NCBI GenBank assembly: GCA_934717675.1
Contig: CAKUYZ010000003.1
Location: forward strand, 1-64,000
Length of the DNA: 64,000 nucleotides
Reading direction: 5' to 3'
Source of the DNA: an uncultured Bacteroidales bacterium
GTDB taxonomy: Bacteria > Bacteroidota > Bacteroidia > Bacteroidales > Marinilabiliaceae
Shown one piece after another: positions 54,568 through 62,890 of the stretch. The stretch's first letter is position 1. Every line of letters begins with the position of its first letter. A program made the translations under genes and the position numbers. Under the pieces are notes generated by a model. It was not told where the DNA came from, searched no databases, and saw only the letters and a program-made list of their open reading frames with translations.

Positions 54568-55103
54568 TCGTTGTCTTTTTTGTCCTCCTCCTCTTCGTAC
54601 CAGCGGGCGTAGGTTGCGTAGTGTGAGGCTATTCGTTTTATGGTGTCGGCCTCTTGCCCCTCGGTCAGTTCTTTTATTCGCTTGGCGGGCGTGCCGGCGT
54701 AGATGCCGCGGCTCTCGGCCGTCTTGCCGCCCGTGAGCACGGCCCCCGCGGCCACTATGGTGTCTGGCTCCACCGTGGCTCCATCTAAAACAATGGAGCC
54801 CATGCCCACGAGCACGCGGTCTTTTATGGTGGCCCCGTGGACAATGGCCCCGTGGCCTATCGAGACGTCGGACCCAATCTGCGTGTCATGTTTCTCGAAC
54901 GTGCCGTGGATGACGGCGTTGTCTTGGATGTTGACACGGTCGCCCACCCTGATGGGGGCCACGTCGCCACGCAGCACGGCTCCGAACCAGACGCTGCAGC
55001 CGTCGCCCAGCGTCACGTCGCCTATCAGTGTGGCCGTGGGGGCCAAGTAGCAGTCTTTGCCAACGGTCGGCGTCTTGCCGCGCAGTGTGATGATGTTCGC
55101 CAT
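54564..55103 (-). CDS. Gamma carbonic anhydrase family protein
   Basis: 179 residues, left-handed beta-helix of hexapeptide repeats. The three zinc-binding histidines of gamma carbonic anhydrases are present at His66 (VIHGTF), His84 and His89 (GHGAIVHG), and RGD (46-48) and Gln60 (NIQDN) match active-site neighbours. Family members act on CO2/bicarbonate or are structural relatives without activity, so the enzyme activity is likely but not certain. Confidence 0.9.
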   Translation of the reverse strand: MANIITLRGKTPTVGKDCYLAPTATLIGDVTLGDGCSVWFGAVLRGDVAPIRVGDRVNIQDNAVIHGTFEKHDTQIGSDVSIGHGAIVHGATIKDRVLVGMGSIVLDGATVEPDTIVAAGAVLTGGKTAESRGIYAGTPAKRIKELTEGQEADTIKRIASHYATYARWYEEEEDKKDNE

Positions 55104-55144
55104 GTCTGTCTGTCTGTCTCTGAACGATGTGTCCTTTGGGGGCC

Positions 55145-55957
55145 TTACCGCTTGCGTATGACGTGGTCTGGCAATATGACGCTCTCGCCCCTGAAACGCC
55201 TCAAGATCTGCGCGTAGAGCAGTGCCTTGCGCTCAGAGCGGCCGATGAGCGGCTCCATGTCGGCCGACGTGTTGTAGAGATCCGCCGCCACGCGCGGGTC
55301 GAAGTCGTCTTGCTCCACGTCCAGCCCCAGCACGCGGCCAATGAGTTCCGCCGGCGCGCGTCGGCCGGTCGTCTCGGTGAAGGACCAGTAGTCCGCCGTG
55401 TCAATCACCGAGTCGGCAACCTTGCGCCGCCCGTGCCTGTCAAAGAGGGCTGGCAACTGTATGTTGTTCACAATTAGTCGTCTGGCAAAGAAAGGGATGT
55501 CGGCCGCCAAGACTCCGTGGCCGCACAGCACGTGGTCTTGCGCCGGCGTGGAGAGGAAGTTGCCCACCATCTCGGCGAAGCCGCACAAGACGTCGCGCTC
55601 ACTGTCTCCCGAATAGGTCGATGTGATGAAAAACGGGTCGGTCTCGCCCTCTTTGTGGCGGATGACTCCTGCCGTTATGCAAGCCACTTTCCCAAACTCG
55701 GCCATGGCGCCCGCCTCGGCATATGCCTCACTGGCGGTCACGCCCGCCGGCCGCCAGGCCGCCGAGGCCGAATCCCAAAGCCGCTGCATGTCGGCAGACA
55801 GATTGTCAAATGAGCTAAGCTCCGGAACTCCCTCAATGCTGACGAACACGATGTCGTTTTCAGACACAGTATGCAACGCGGCCGTGCCGCGCGGCGACGA
55901 TGGGGTTGGCTTGCCGCCGCGTGTCTCGCGGCTTTTGCCTTCGTTATTGTATCTCAC
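55145..55957 (-). CDS. Degenerate PolB-type 3'-5' exonuclease homologue
   Basis: 270 residues from a GTG at 55957. Recognisable pieces of the Bacteroidota PolB-like exonuclease (PF10108) are DIVFVSIEGVPE (35-46), HVLCGHGVLAADIPFFARR (142-160), the loop IVNNIQLPALFDRHGR, and VIDTADYWSF. But the first catalytic Asp is Ser40 (SIE instead of DIE), and the last motif, normally Y-x3-D, reads GRSERKALLY (239-248), so at least two of four metal ligands are gone while Glu42 and Asp153 remain. A non-catalytic nucleic-acid-binding role is possible. First gene of a four-gene unit ending with murI. Confidence 0.7.
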   Translation of the reverse strand: MRYNNEGKSRETRGGKPTPSSPRGTAALHTVSENDIVFVSIEGVPELSSFDNLSADMQRLWDSASAAWRPAGVTASEAYAEAGAMAEFGKVACITAGVIRHKEGETDPFFITSTYSGDSERDVLCGFAEMVGNFLSTPAQDHVLCGHGVLAADIPFFARRLIVNNIQLPALFDRHGRRKVADSVIDTADYWSFTETTGRRAPAELIGRVLGLDVEQDDFDPRVAADLYNTSADMEPLIGRSERKALLYAQILRRFRGESVILPDHVIRKR

Positions 55958-55981
55958 CTCCGTAAAAATTAATACGATGCG

Positions 55982-55989
55982 TAAAGTTA
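55982..55989 (-). promoter_or_regulatory. Weak -7-like element of the exonuclease-like gene
   Basis: TAACTTTA on the minus strand, 25 bases before the GTG start; one base off consensus. Confidence 0.35.
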
Positions 55990-56050
55990 CAAAATGCGGG
56001 CCGTAAAGTAAAACTGAAAGGCATCAACAGCATAGTACGGCTAAAAGAGC

Positions 56051-56058
56051 TATTTTTG
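56051..56058 (+). promoter_or_regulatory. -7 promoter element of the Dabb gene
   Basis: TATTTTTG, 20 bases before the ATG at 56078; faces away from the exonuclease-like gene. Confidence 0.6.
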
Positions 56059-56077
56059 CGCGTAAACCCTTTTGGAC

Positions 56078-56377
56078 ATGATCAAGCACATTGTACTCTT
56101 CAAACTCCGCGACGATGTTGAGGCCGGCGTCAAGGCCTCGCGCCTGCCATCCATCCGCAGCCAGTTTTTGGCCCTTATGGGCGTCATACCCTCGCTCCGC
56201 GGCATTGAGATAGGCCTCAACGTCAACCCCAAGGAGAAATTCGACCTCGCCCTCGTGGCCACTTTTGACGACCTTGCCGGCCTCGCGGCCTACGCCACCG
56301 ACCCGCGCCATGTGGCCGTGGCCAAGCAGGTGGGCGAGATGCTCGACGTGAGGGCCTGCACCGACTACGAGATCTGA
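56078..56377 (+). CDS. Dabb family (stress-responsive A/B barrel) protein
   Basis: 99 residues. The family opening MIKHIVLFKLRD, the middle GIEIGLNVN and the closing TFDDLAGLAAYATDPRHVAV are present. These small dimeric alpha/beta-barrels are found in many bacteria; the biochemical role is mostly unknown. ATG at 56078 is chosen over a TTG at 56072. First gene of the rightward run that leads to mutL. Confidence 0.88.
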   Translation: MIKHIVLFKLRDDVEAGVKASRLPSIRSQFLALMGVIPSLRGIEIGLNVNPKEKFDLALVATFDDLAGLAAYATDPRHVAVAKQVGEMLDVRACTDYEI

Positions 56378-56414
56378 CCCGCGCCGCAACGTCTCACATT
56401 CGCACAACGACCAT

Positions 56415-56738
56415 ATGAAGTCTTTCATTCAACTGCCCAAGCACAAGGTGTTTGAGTATAAGCCTCTTTATTATGATCCTGACAAGGAATATGTGAAAAA
56501 GAGGCGCGAGGAGCTGGGCCTGACCAGCGAGGTGGAGAAGCTGGCCGGCACGGGCGGCATGCTCCGCGCGGGCTCCATGCGCATGCGCCACGCTAGCTAT
56601 AAGCCCAGCGTGGAGGACGGGAGCCGGCAGCGTTTTGTGCGACGTTGGGTCATTGTGCTGATTCTCAGCGCCATCCTTTATGCCTACCTTGGCGGTAAGC
56701 TAGACAGCCTCATAGGGCTGCTGATGGGTGCCAAATAG
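56415..56738 (+). CDS. Small membrane-anchored protein upstream of mutL
   Basis: 107 residues. A basic, aromatic N-terminus (KVFEYKPLYYDPDKEYVKKR) is followed by a Met/Gly-rich linker and one C-terminal hydrophobic helix at about 78-103, so it is probably tail-anchored. No domain recognised. It lies 28 bases before mutL and is likely co-transcribed. Confidence 0.75.
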   Translation: MKSFIQLPKHKVFEYKPLYYDPDKEYVKKRREELGLTSEVEKLAGTGGMLRAGSMRMRHASYKPSVEDGSRQRFVRRWVIVLILSAILYAYLGGKLDSLIGLLMGAK

Positions 56739-56765
56739 GCCTGACGAGGAACCAAGCGCAAAGAA

Positions 56766-58601
56766 ATGAACGTTATTCACCTGCTGCCCGACACCGTGGC
56801 CAACCAGATTGCCGCCGGCGAGGTCATCCAAAGGCCCGCCTCGGTGATAAAGGAGTTGATGGAGAACGCCATTGACGCGGGCGCGACAGACATAAAAGTC
56901 CTGGTGCAAGATGCCGGGCGCACGCAGATCCAAGTCATTGACGATGGCTGCGGAATGACAGAGACCGACGCGCGTCTGGCCTTTGAGCGTCACGCCACGT
57001 CCAAGATCGCGTCGGCGAGAGACCTGTATAGCCTCACCACCATGGGTTTCCGCGGAGAGGCTCTGGCCTCCATAGCTGCCGTGGCCAGGGTGGAGCTTCT
57101 CACGCGGCAGGCCGATCAGGAGCTCGGCGTCAAAATTGTCTTGGCAGGTTCGGAAGTGGAGGTGCAAGAGCCGTGCGCCACGCCAAAGGGGAGCCGTTTT
57201 TGTGTCAAGGACTTGTTTTTCAACGTCCCTGCCAGGCGGCGGTTCCTCAAGTCCGACGCGGCTGAGATGCGTCACGTCTGCTCTGAGTTCCTGCGCGTGG
57301 CACTCGCCCACCCCTCGGTGAGCATGAGCCTGACGTCGGGCGGCGTGCCGCTATACAACCTGCCGGCCGGCAACGTGAAGCAGAGGGTGGCTGGTGTGGC
57401 AGGGCTCTCCATGGCCAAGAATCTGCTCTCGCTGGAATGCGAGACGAGCCTGGTGAAAATATCGGGTTTCATCGGCACTCCCGAGACTGCCAGGAAAAGT
57501 GGCGGAGACCAATATTTCTTCGCCAACGACAGGTATATGCGCAGCGCCTATTTCAACAAGGCCGTCGTCGACGCCTACAAGGGCATAATAGGCCCTGACC
57601 ATCTGCCGGCCTACTACATATATCTGCACGTAGACCCGCAGTCGCTAGACGTCAACGTCCACCCTCAAAAGACGGAGATAAAGTTCGATGACGACCAGGC
57701 CATCTGGAAGATTCTCAACGCCACGGTCAGCGCCTGCCTCAATGACAACAACATCTTGCCGCAGATTGACTTCGACAGCGGCGAGAGGGTAGACATCCCC
57801 AGTTTCGACCCCTCGGCTCAGGCCGCCAACACATACAACCCCTTCGCCAGCGAGCGGCTCCAAGCCGCCCGATACGCGCAGTCTTTCGGTCAGTCACCGA
57901 GGCCCGACGCCAGCGGATGGGAGGCCGTCTACCCGATTCCGGACGGCATGGTGAGCTTCGAGTCTCACGTCAACGCCCCTGAGGCCGCGGCCCCCGAGGC
58001 CGGCCTGTTCCCAGCGGCGGGGAATGACGCCGCCGAGGCCGGTCTGCTGACGCAATATAAGCTGCGCTACATCTTGCGTCCCGTTGAGACGGGGCTTCTG
58101 GTCATAGACCAGCACAGGGCTCACGAGCGTGTCCTCTACGACCGCATGAAAGCCATGATGGCCCACTCCGCCGTGGAGTGCCAGAGGCTCCTCTTCCCCG
58201 AGGTCATGGCCATGGGGGCCGAGGATCTGTGCGTACTCTCTGAACTGACGGCAGAGATGAGCGCGGCTGGAATTGACCTGGAGGTGGACTCTGCGGCGGG
58301 GCGCGTCACCATCACGTCCATCCCGGCCCTTATGGATGTCGAGGCGGTGCGGTCTCTCATAGAGACTCTCACGTTCAATTGCCGCTCTGGCGAGGTGGAT
58401 GTGCACTCCGATGTGAGCGACGTCATTGCGCGCAGCCTCTCCGACCACAAGGCCATCCCTTATGGCCGCGTCTTGTCGGCCGATGAGATGGCGGACCTCT
58501 ATGCCAAGCTCATGGAGTCTGACAACAGGCAGACGTCGCCTTCTGGCCGCCCGACAATGAAGGTGATAGCCGACGCCGACATCGACGCCATGTTACGCTA
58601 A
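56766..58601 (+). CDS. mutL: DNA mismatch repair protein MutL
   Basis: 611 residues. GHKL ATPase: Glu30 and Asn34 (KELMENAIDAGAT), DDGCGM and the FRGEAL lid motif. The linker is at about 330-430. The C-terminal domain has the endonuclease-type motif as DQHRAHERVLYD (about 442-453). Two further metal-site motifs of endonuclease MutLs look altered: SLSDHKAI where A-C-K/R-x-A-I is usual and SPSGRPT where C-P-H-G-R-P is usual. Whether it nicks DNA is therefore open. No mutS in the window. Confidence 0.95.
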   Translation: MNVIHLLPDTVANQIAAGEVIQRPASVIKELMENAIDAGATDIKVLVQDAGRTQIQVIDDGCGMTETDARLAFERHATSKIASARDLYSLTTMGFRGEALASIAAVARVELLTRQADQELGVKIVLAGSEVEVQEPCATPKGSRFCVKDLFFNVPARRRFLKSDAAEMRHVCSEFLRVALAHPSVSMSLTSGGVPLYNLPAGNVKQRVAGVAGLSMAKNLLSLECETSLVKISGFIGTPETARKSGGDQYFFANDRYMRSAYFNKAVVDAYKGIIGPDHLPAYYIYLHVDPQSLDVNVHPQKTEIKFDDDQAIWKILNATVSACLNDNNILPQIDFDSGERVDIPSFDPSAQAANTYNPFASERLQAARYAQSFGQSPRPDASGWEAVYPIPDGMVSFESHVNAPEAAAPEAGLFPAAGNDAAEAGLLTQYKLRYILRPVETGLLVIDQHRAHERVLYDRMKAMMAHSAVECQRLLFPEVMAMGAEDLCVLSELTAEMSAAGIDLEVDSAAGRVTITSIPALMDVEAVRSLIETLTFNCRSGEVDVHSDVSDVIARSLSDHKAIPYGRVLSADEMADLYAKLMESDNRQTSPSGRPTMKVIADADIDAMLR

Positions 58602-58640
58602 CAAAGTAAACAAAACAACAACAACAGAACGACACTACAT

Positions 58641-59453
58641 ATGAGAATGACGCCGGCAGTCAAGAACCTGCTACTCATCAACGTGCTGTGTTTCGCCGCA
58701 GCGTGGGTCTTCAGCAGCAGTTTGCGGATAGACCTGGAAGACGTCTTGGGCTTGCACTATGTGACGGCCAAAGACTTCGGCCCGTGGCAGTTCGTCACAT
58801 TCATGTTTATGCACGCCAGCGTGAGCCACATATTCTTCAACATGTTCGCCCTCTGGATGTTCGGCACCATCATAGAGAGCTCGTTGGGCACGGGGCGTTT
58901 TGTGGCATATTACCTCACGTGCGGCATAGGCTCCGGCCTCATCCAGCAGCTGGCCGTGGGCATAGACCTCCACCCGCTCGTGGTGGCGGTGGACCAGCTT
59001 ATGAACGACCCCACCACGGCAAACATACAGGGTTTCCTCTCGTCGCACGTCGTGGCTTTCTCGTCGGAGTCCAAAATGGCCATAGAGACGTTCATAAAGG
59101 ACTATAACAACACCTTGGGCTCCGACCACGCGGGAGCCGCTGCCTTGGCTCGCTCCTTTGCCGAGCAATATCAGGCGGCCTACGTCAACGCCCAGGTCAC
59201 GGTGGGAGCTTCAGGCGCGGTGTTTGGCGTGCTGCTGGCTTTCGGCATGCTTTTCCCCAATATGCGCATCATGCTCCTCTTCCCGCCCATCCCGCTCAAG
59301 GCTAAATGGTTCGTCATTATTTATGGCCTCATTGAGCTGTTTGGCGGCATCCATGGCGCGGACTATGACAATGTGGCTCACTGGGCCCACATTGGCGGCA
59401 TGCTCTTCGGGTTCATCTTGCTGCGCTATTGGCGCGTCAGGCGTTTTAACTAG
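58641..59453 (+). CDS. Rhomboid family intramembrane serine protease, first of two
   Basis: 270 residues. Catalytic Ser191 is in TVGASGAVFG and catalytic His250 in NVAHWAHIGG; the helix-2 motif HASVSHIFFNMFALWMFG (58-75) is present. An extra loop of about 70 residues (110-180) sits before the catalytic Ser, longer than in GlpG. Cleaves membrane proteins within the bilayer; substrates unknown. Follows mutL by 39 bases. Confidence 0.92.
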   Translation: MRMTPAVKNLLLINVLCFAAAWVFSSSLRIDLEDVLGLHYVTAKDFGPWQFVTFMFMHASVSHIFFNMFALWMFGTIIESSLGTGRFVAYYLTCGIGSGLIQQLAVGIDLHPLVVAVDQLMNDPTTANIQGFLSSHVVAFSSESKMAIETFIKDYNNTLGSDHAGAAALARSFAEQYQAAYVNAQVTVGASGAVFGVLLAFGMLFPNMRIMLLFPPIPLKAKWFVIIYGLIELFGGIHGADYDNVAHWAHIGGMLFGFILLRYWRVRRFN

Positions 59454-59471
59454 CTTTTTGTCACATCTGGC

Positions 59472-60290
59472 ATGACTTCGATATTCAAGGAGATTGAGGC
59501 GTCGTTTCGTGGCAATGACGTTGTCATCAAGCTCATCTACGTCAACACGGCGGTCTTCCTCGTCATGCGCCTCCTGGATCTGGCTGCCCTTGGTGGCGCG
59601 GAGCCGCGCGGGTGGGCCGTCTTGCTTCTGGGCATGCCCATGAACCTTGGCGTGTTGTCTAGGCCATGGACCGTGGTCACCAACATCTTTGCCCACTACG
59701 ACTTCTTCCACTTCATATTCAACATGCTGTGCCTCTATTGGTTCGGGCGCATCTTTATGAACACCTATGCCAATGAGCGTCGCGCCCTCGTGGCCTACGT
59801 GGTGGGCGGTCTCACAGGCTGCGCCGCCGCGTTCCTCACCGGCATGATAGATGGCGGCGGCATTCTGCTGGGCGCGTCGGGGGCCATAATGAGCGTCATG
59901 ATGGCCGCCACCGTGGCGCAGCCAAACAGGCTGGTTTGGGTCACGTTTTTCGGAGAGGTGCGGATGAAATATGTGGCCATGGTCTACGTGAGCATCTCAC
60001 TCATAATGGTTTTGGGTCTTTCTAACGTGGGCGGCAACTTGGCTCACCTGGGTGGCGCATTGGCGGGCTTCGTCTTGGCGCGCGTTTGGGCCGGGAGAGA
60101 GGCCGCCCCGCGGTGGAACAGGCGAATGAAAGTGACGCGAGGGTCTGGCAACCCAGATTGGGACTTCAACAAGGCCAAGGTGGACAACGGCCGCGAAGTG
60201 GACAGGATCTTGGACAAGATTAGCGCACGCGGATATGACAGCCTGACGGACGCGGAGAAGAAGACTCTTTTTGAGCAAAGCAAGAGATGA
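59472..60290 (+). CDS. Rhomboid family intramembrane serine protease, second of two
   Basis: 272 residues. Catalytic Ser136 in LLGASGAIMS and His192 in GNLAHLGGALAG. The helix-2 motif reads HYDFFHFIFNMLCLYWFG (75-92). Unlike the first copy it has no long loop but carries a soluble, charged C-terminal tail from about 205 to 272. Starts 18 bases after the first copy and overlaps the next gene by 4 bases. Confidence 0.92.
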   Translation: MTSIFKEIEASFRGNDVVIKLIYVNTAVFLVMRLLDLAALGGAEPRGWAVLLLGMPMNLGVLSRPWTVVTNIFAHYDFFHFIFNMLCLYWFGRIFMNTYANERRALVAYVVGGLTGCAAAFLTGMIDGGGILLGASGAIMSVMMAATVAQPNRLVWVTFFGEVRMKYVAMVYVSISLIMVLGLSNVGGNLAHLGGALAGFVLARVWAGREAAPRWNRRMKVTRGSGNPDWDFNKAKVDNGREVDRILDKISARGYDSLTDAEKKTLFEQSKR

Positions 60291-61378
60291 TGGTTGGAGG
60301 CTTGCGCCGATTGGCCAAGGCGGCGGTGCTGCTGTTGGCCGTGTTCACGGTGTTCGTGGCGTGGTCTGTCAGGCTGGCGCCTGACGATGTGGGGTCTTTG
60401 TGCCTCTTGTGGTTCGCCTTCCCCTACGCATGGATGGCGTTGGCCGTGGCCATGCTGCTGTGCCTGTTGCTGCGGTGGAGAGTGTCGGCTTTGGCCTGCG
60501 TCTTGGCCTTGGCGTTCACTGTCCCGTCCGCCATCCGCGTGGTGGACTTGCCATTGCCGCGAAAGGCGGCGTCGGGCGTCAAACTCCTCACCTACAACGT
60601 CAGAGGCCTGGCTCCGTACGGTCCCGTGGGCGCTGCGGAGCGGCTCGACTCGATAGCCTGCTTCATCTTGAGCCAAGACGCCGACGTGGTGTGCCTGCAA
60701 GAGGTGCCGCCAGAGGCTAGGCTCAGAGCTTTGTCATCGGCAACTTGTGACAGGGTTCTCGCCCAATACCCATATATGGCCAGCAAGTCTAATCAGCTCA
60801 CTCTCTCCAAGACGCCTATCCGCATGGTGGACGATGCCGCCACCTTGGGCCTGAGCGGGCAAGTGCCGCAAGTGTTCTTGGCCACCGACGTGTGTTGGGG
60901 AGGCGACACCGTGCGTCTGTTCAACTGCCACTTGGCATCGCTCAAGCTGACTCAGAAACAAATAGACTCCGTGACGGCCAAAGACATTAACCGCGCCCAC
61001 GCCTCCACCCTTCGCGGGACGCTCCGAATCGCGGTCGACGCCGCAGCCCACCGCGCGGTGGAGGCTCGGATGCTCGCCAGGGCTGTGGATAACTCCCCGC
61101 GACCCGTGGTGGTGTGCGGAGATTTCAATGACACGCCCGTCTCATACACCTATCACACCGTGGCGGGGGCGCGCCCGCACGGAGACTGCCAGTCAGATCT
61201 GTCTGACTGCCGCGAGAGCCACAGGCTGGGCTTGGCGCGCACATATCTTGGCAACTTGCCCCCCTTGCGGATTGACTTTGTGTTCGCCTCGGCCCGATTG
61301 CGCCATGGCGGGTATGAGGAACACGCCCTCGCACTGTCAGACCACAAGGCGGTGAGCGTGTCTCTGAATCTGGAGTGA
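60287..61378 (+). CDS. Membrane-anchored endonuclease/exonuclease/phosphatase-family protein
   Basis: 363 residues. Three hydrophobic helices in the first 85 residues, then a DNase-I-like EEP domain: LLTYNVRGLA (Asn), CLQEVP (Glu), FNCHLASLKL (His), VVCGDFNDTPVSYTYH (Asp/Asn) and LSDHKAVSVSL (Asp-His). All catalytic positions are kept. Substrates in this superfamily range from DNA to phosphoinositides and sphingomyelin; the membrane anchor makes an extracytoplasmic or lipid substrate plausible. Translation is coupled to the second rhomboid. Confidence 0.88.
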   Translation: MMVGGLRRLAKAAVLLLAVFTVFVAWSVRLAPDDVGSLCLLWFAFPYAWMALAVAMLLCLLLRWRVSALACVLALAFTVPSAIRVVDLPLPRKAASGVKLLTYNVRGLAPYGPVGAAERLDSIACFILSQDADVVCLQEVPPEARLRALSSATCDRVLAQYPYMASKSNQLTLSKTPIRMVDDAATLGLSGQVPQVFLATDVCWGGDTVRLFNCHLASLKLTQKQIDSVTAKDINRAHASTLRGTLRIAVDAAAHRAVEARMLARAVDNSPRPVVVCGDFNDTPVSYTYHTVAGARPHGDCQSDLSDCRESHRLGLARTYLGNLPPLRIDFVFASARLRHGGYEEHALALSDHKAVSVSLNLE

Positions 61379-61465
61379 AAAAATATTTATCCTACGGCCG
61401 CCCGTGTTCCATCTTTTTGCTATTTTAGCAACCATAAATAAAAATAGTAACTGAAAACACAAGAT

Positions 61466-62287
61466 ATGAGCAAGCTGCAAATGTCGGCAATCGTTGCCGG
61501 AGCTGTGGCCATGGTGGCCACGAGTTGCACTGTCAGCGGCAGCCAGGATAAGTCTGGCGTCATGAGCCGCGAGAATGTAGAGGAGAACGTCCGCGAGTTC
61601 GTATACCCTCTGCCTACGGCCTTTGAGGTGACGGAGATGCTCAACCGCATCGAGGCCGCGTATATCGTGGACATTTGCAACCCTCGCGGCAATGTGGATA
61701 AATACGTGACCGAGGCCAAACGCGCGCAAAACATGGGCGTCTACAGCGCCGACCTGTGCTACGCCTCCACATATAACCAACAGGCCAACGTGATGGAGTA
61801 TACTCAGACCATCAGGGCCCTCGTTGACGCACTGGACATGACCCAGGCCGTGGATCCGGAGCTGGCCACGAAGATGGAGGACAATGAGAACAACAAAGAG
61901 GGCATGACGGAGCTTATCTCCAACTCCTTCTACGACTCATATGACTACCTCAACAAGCACGGCCGCGGCCCCGTCTCACTCATGATTGTGGCAGGCAGCT
62001 GGGTAGAGGGACTCTACATTGCCACCCACATCTCTGATGACACGTTCGACAACAAGGAGATGGTCAAGATTCTCCTCAGCCAGAAAGAGCCTCTGGAGAA
62101 GCTCATCAAGCTCCTTGACCAGAATTTGGCAGATGCCAACATCAAGACCCTCCGCACCAGGCTCCAGCCCCTCAACGAGATCTACTCCAAGACGGATGCC
62201 AACAGCATTACCGAGGAGATCATGAAGAGCATCAAGGATCAGGCCGACGCTGTCCGCAGCGTGATGGTGGACCCTGGCCAGGCATAA
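61466..62287 (+). CDS. Putative lipoprotein of unknown function, helical
   Basis: 273 residues. Signal peptide with lipobox ending at Cys21 (VATSC). The mature chain is strongly acidic and predicted largely helical from its pattern (for example NVEENVREFVYPLPTAFEVT, MLNRIEAAYIVD, KMEDNENNKEGMTELI). No family recognised. The gene stands alone, 87 bases after the EEP gene and followed by a strong terminator; I see no exact TAnnTTTG upstream. Confidence 0.75.
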   Translation: MSKLQMSAIVAGAVAMVATSCTVSGSQDKSGVMSRENVEENVREFVYPLPTAFEVTEMLNRIEAAYIVDICNPRGNVDKYVTEAKRAQNMGVYSADLCYASTYNQQANVMEYTQTIRALVDALDMTQAVDPELATKMEDNENNKEGMTELISNSFYDSYDYLNKHGRGPVSLMIVAGSWVEGLYIATHISDDTFDNKEMVKILLSQKEPLEKLIKLLDQNLADANIKTLRTRLQPLNEIYSKTDANSITEEIMKSIKDQADAVRSVMVDPGQA

Positions 62288-62319
62288 CGGCCAGGCTCGA
62301 GACACACTATGAAACATAA

Positions 62320-62364
62320 GGGCGGGGCGACTCTCACAAGACGGGAGACGCCCCGCCCCTTTTT
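62320..62364 (+). terminator. Rho-independent terminator after the lipoprotein gene
   Basis: 10-bp stem GGGCGGGGCG / CGCCCCGCCC extended inward by three pairs, then CTTTTT. Confidence 0.9.
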
Positions 62365-62398
62365 GCATAAACGCCATAACGCGCCAAGAGCGAAACAG

Positions 62399-62890
62399 AT
62401 GATAGGACAGCCAGAACTATATGACCTGCTCAGCCAGATGGGCATTGAATTCCACTATGCCGAGCACCCGCCCACGCCCACCATAGACGACGCCCGAAAA
62501 TATTGGAACGCGGCCGAAGGCAAGCACTGCAAAAACATCTTCTTGCGCAACCACAAGGGCTCCAAGCATTACTTGGTGATTTTGGACTGCGAGCGCAGCA
62601 TCTGCATGAGCGACTTGGAAAAGAGGTTGGGCGAGGGTAAACTGTCTTTCGCCTCGCCAGAGAGGCTCATGAGGTATCTTGGCGTACGCCCCGGCTCCGT
62701 AAGTCCCTTTGGCCTCATAAATGATGCGGCGCACGAAGTGATTGTCTTCATAGACGCCAACTTGGCCGGCTATGAGCTGCTGGCCTTCCATCCTAATGAC
62801 AACAGGGTGTCGCTCTCCATATCTCAGGCTGACTTCCGCCGCTTCTTGGAGAGGATGGGCAACCGCTGCGAATGGAGGGAGCTGTATTGA
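62399..62890 (+). CDS. Prolyl-tRNA editing (YbaK/ProX-type) protein
   Basis: 163 residues from ATG at 62399; the longer frame would run through the terminator. Family landmarks: YAEHPPTPTIDDA, the core KHCKNIFLRNHKGSKHYLVIL with the conserved Lys near 50, LSFASPERLMRYLGVRPGSVSPFG and a C-terminal FHPNDNRVSLSIS. It hydrolyses mischarged aminoacyl-tRNAPro in trans (usually Ala-tRNAPro). Overlaps the next gene. Confidence 0.92.
   Translation: MIGQPELYDLLSQMGIEFHYAEHPPTPTIDDARKYWNAAEGKHCKNIFLRNHKGSKHYLVILDCERSICMSDLEKRLGEGKLSFASPERLMRYLGVRPGSVSPFGLINDAAHEVIVFIDANLAGYELLAFHPNDNRVSLSISQADFRRFLERMGNRCEWRELY

Noticed and set aside
62309..62398. Longer start for the prolyl-tRNA editing protein
   Set aside because: It would be encoded by the terminator of the previous gene; the family N-terminus begins at 62399.
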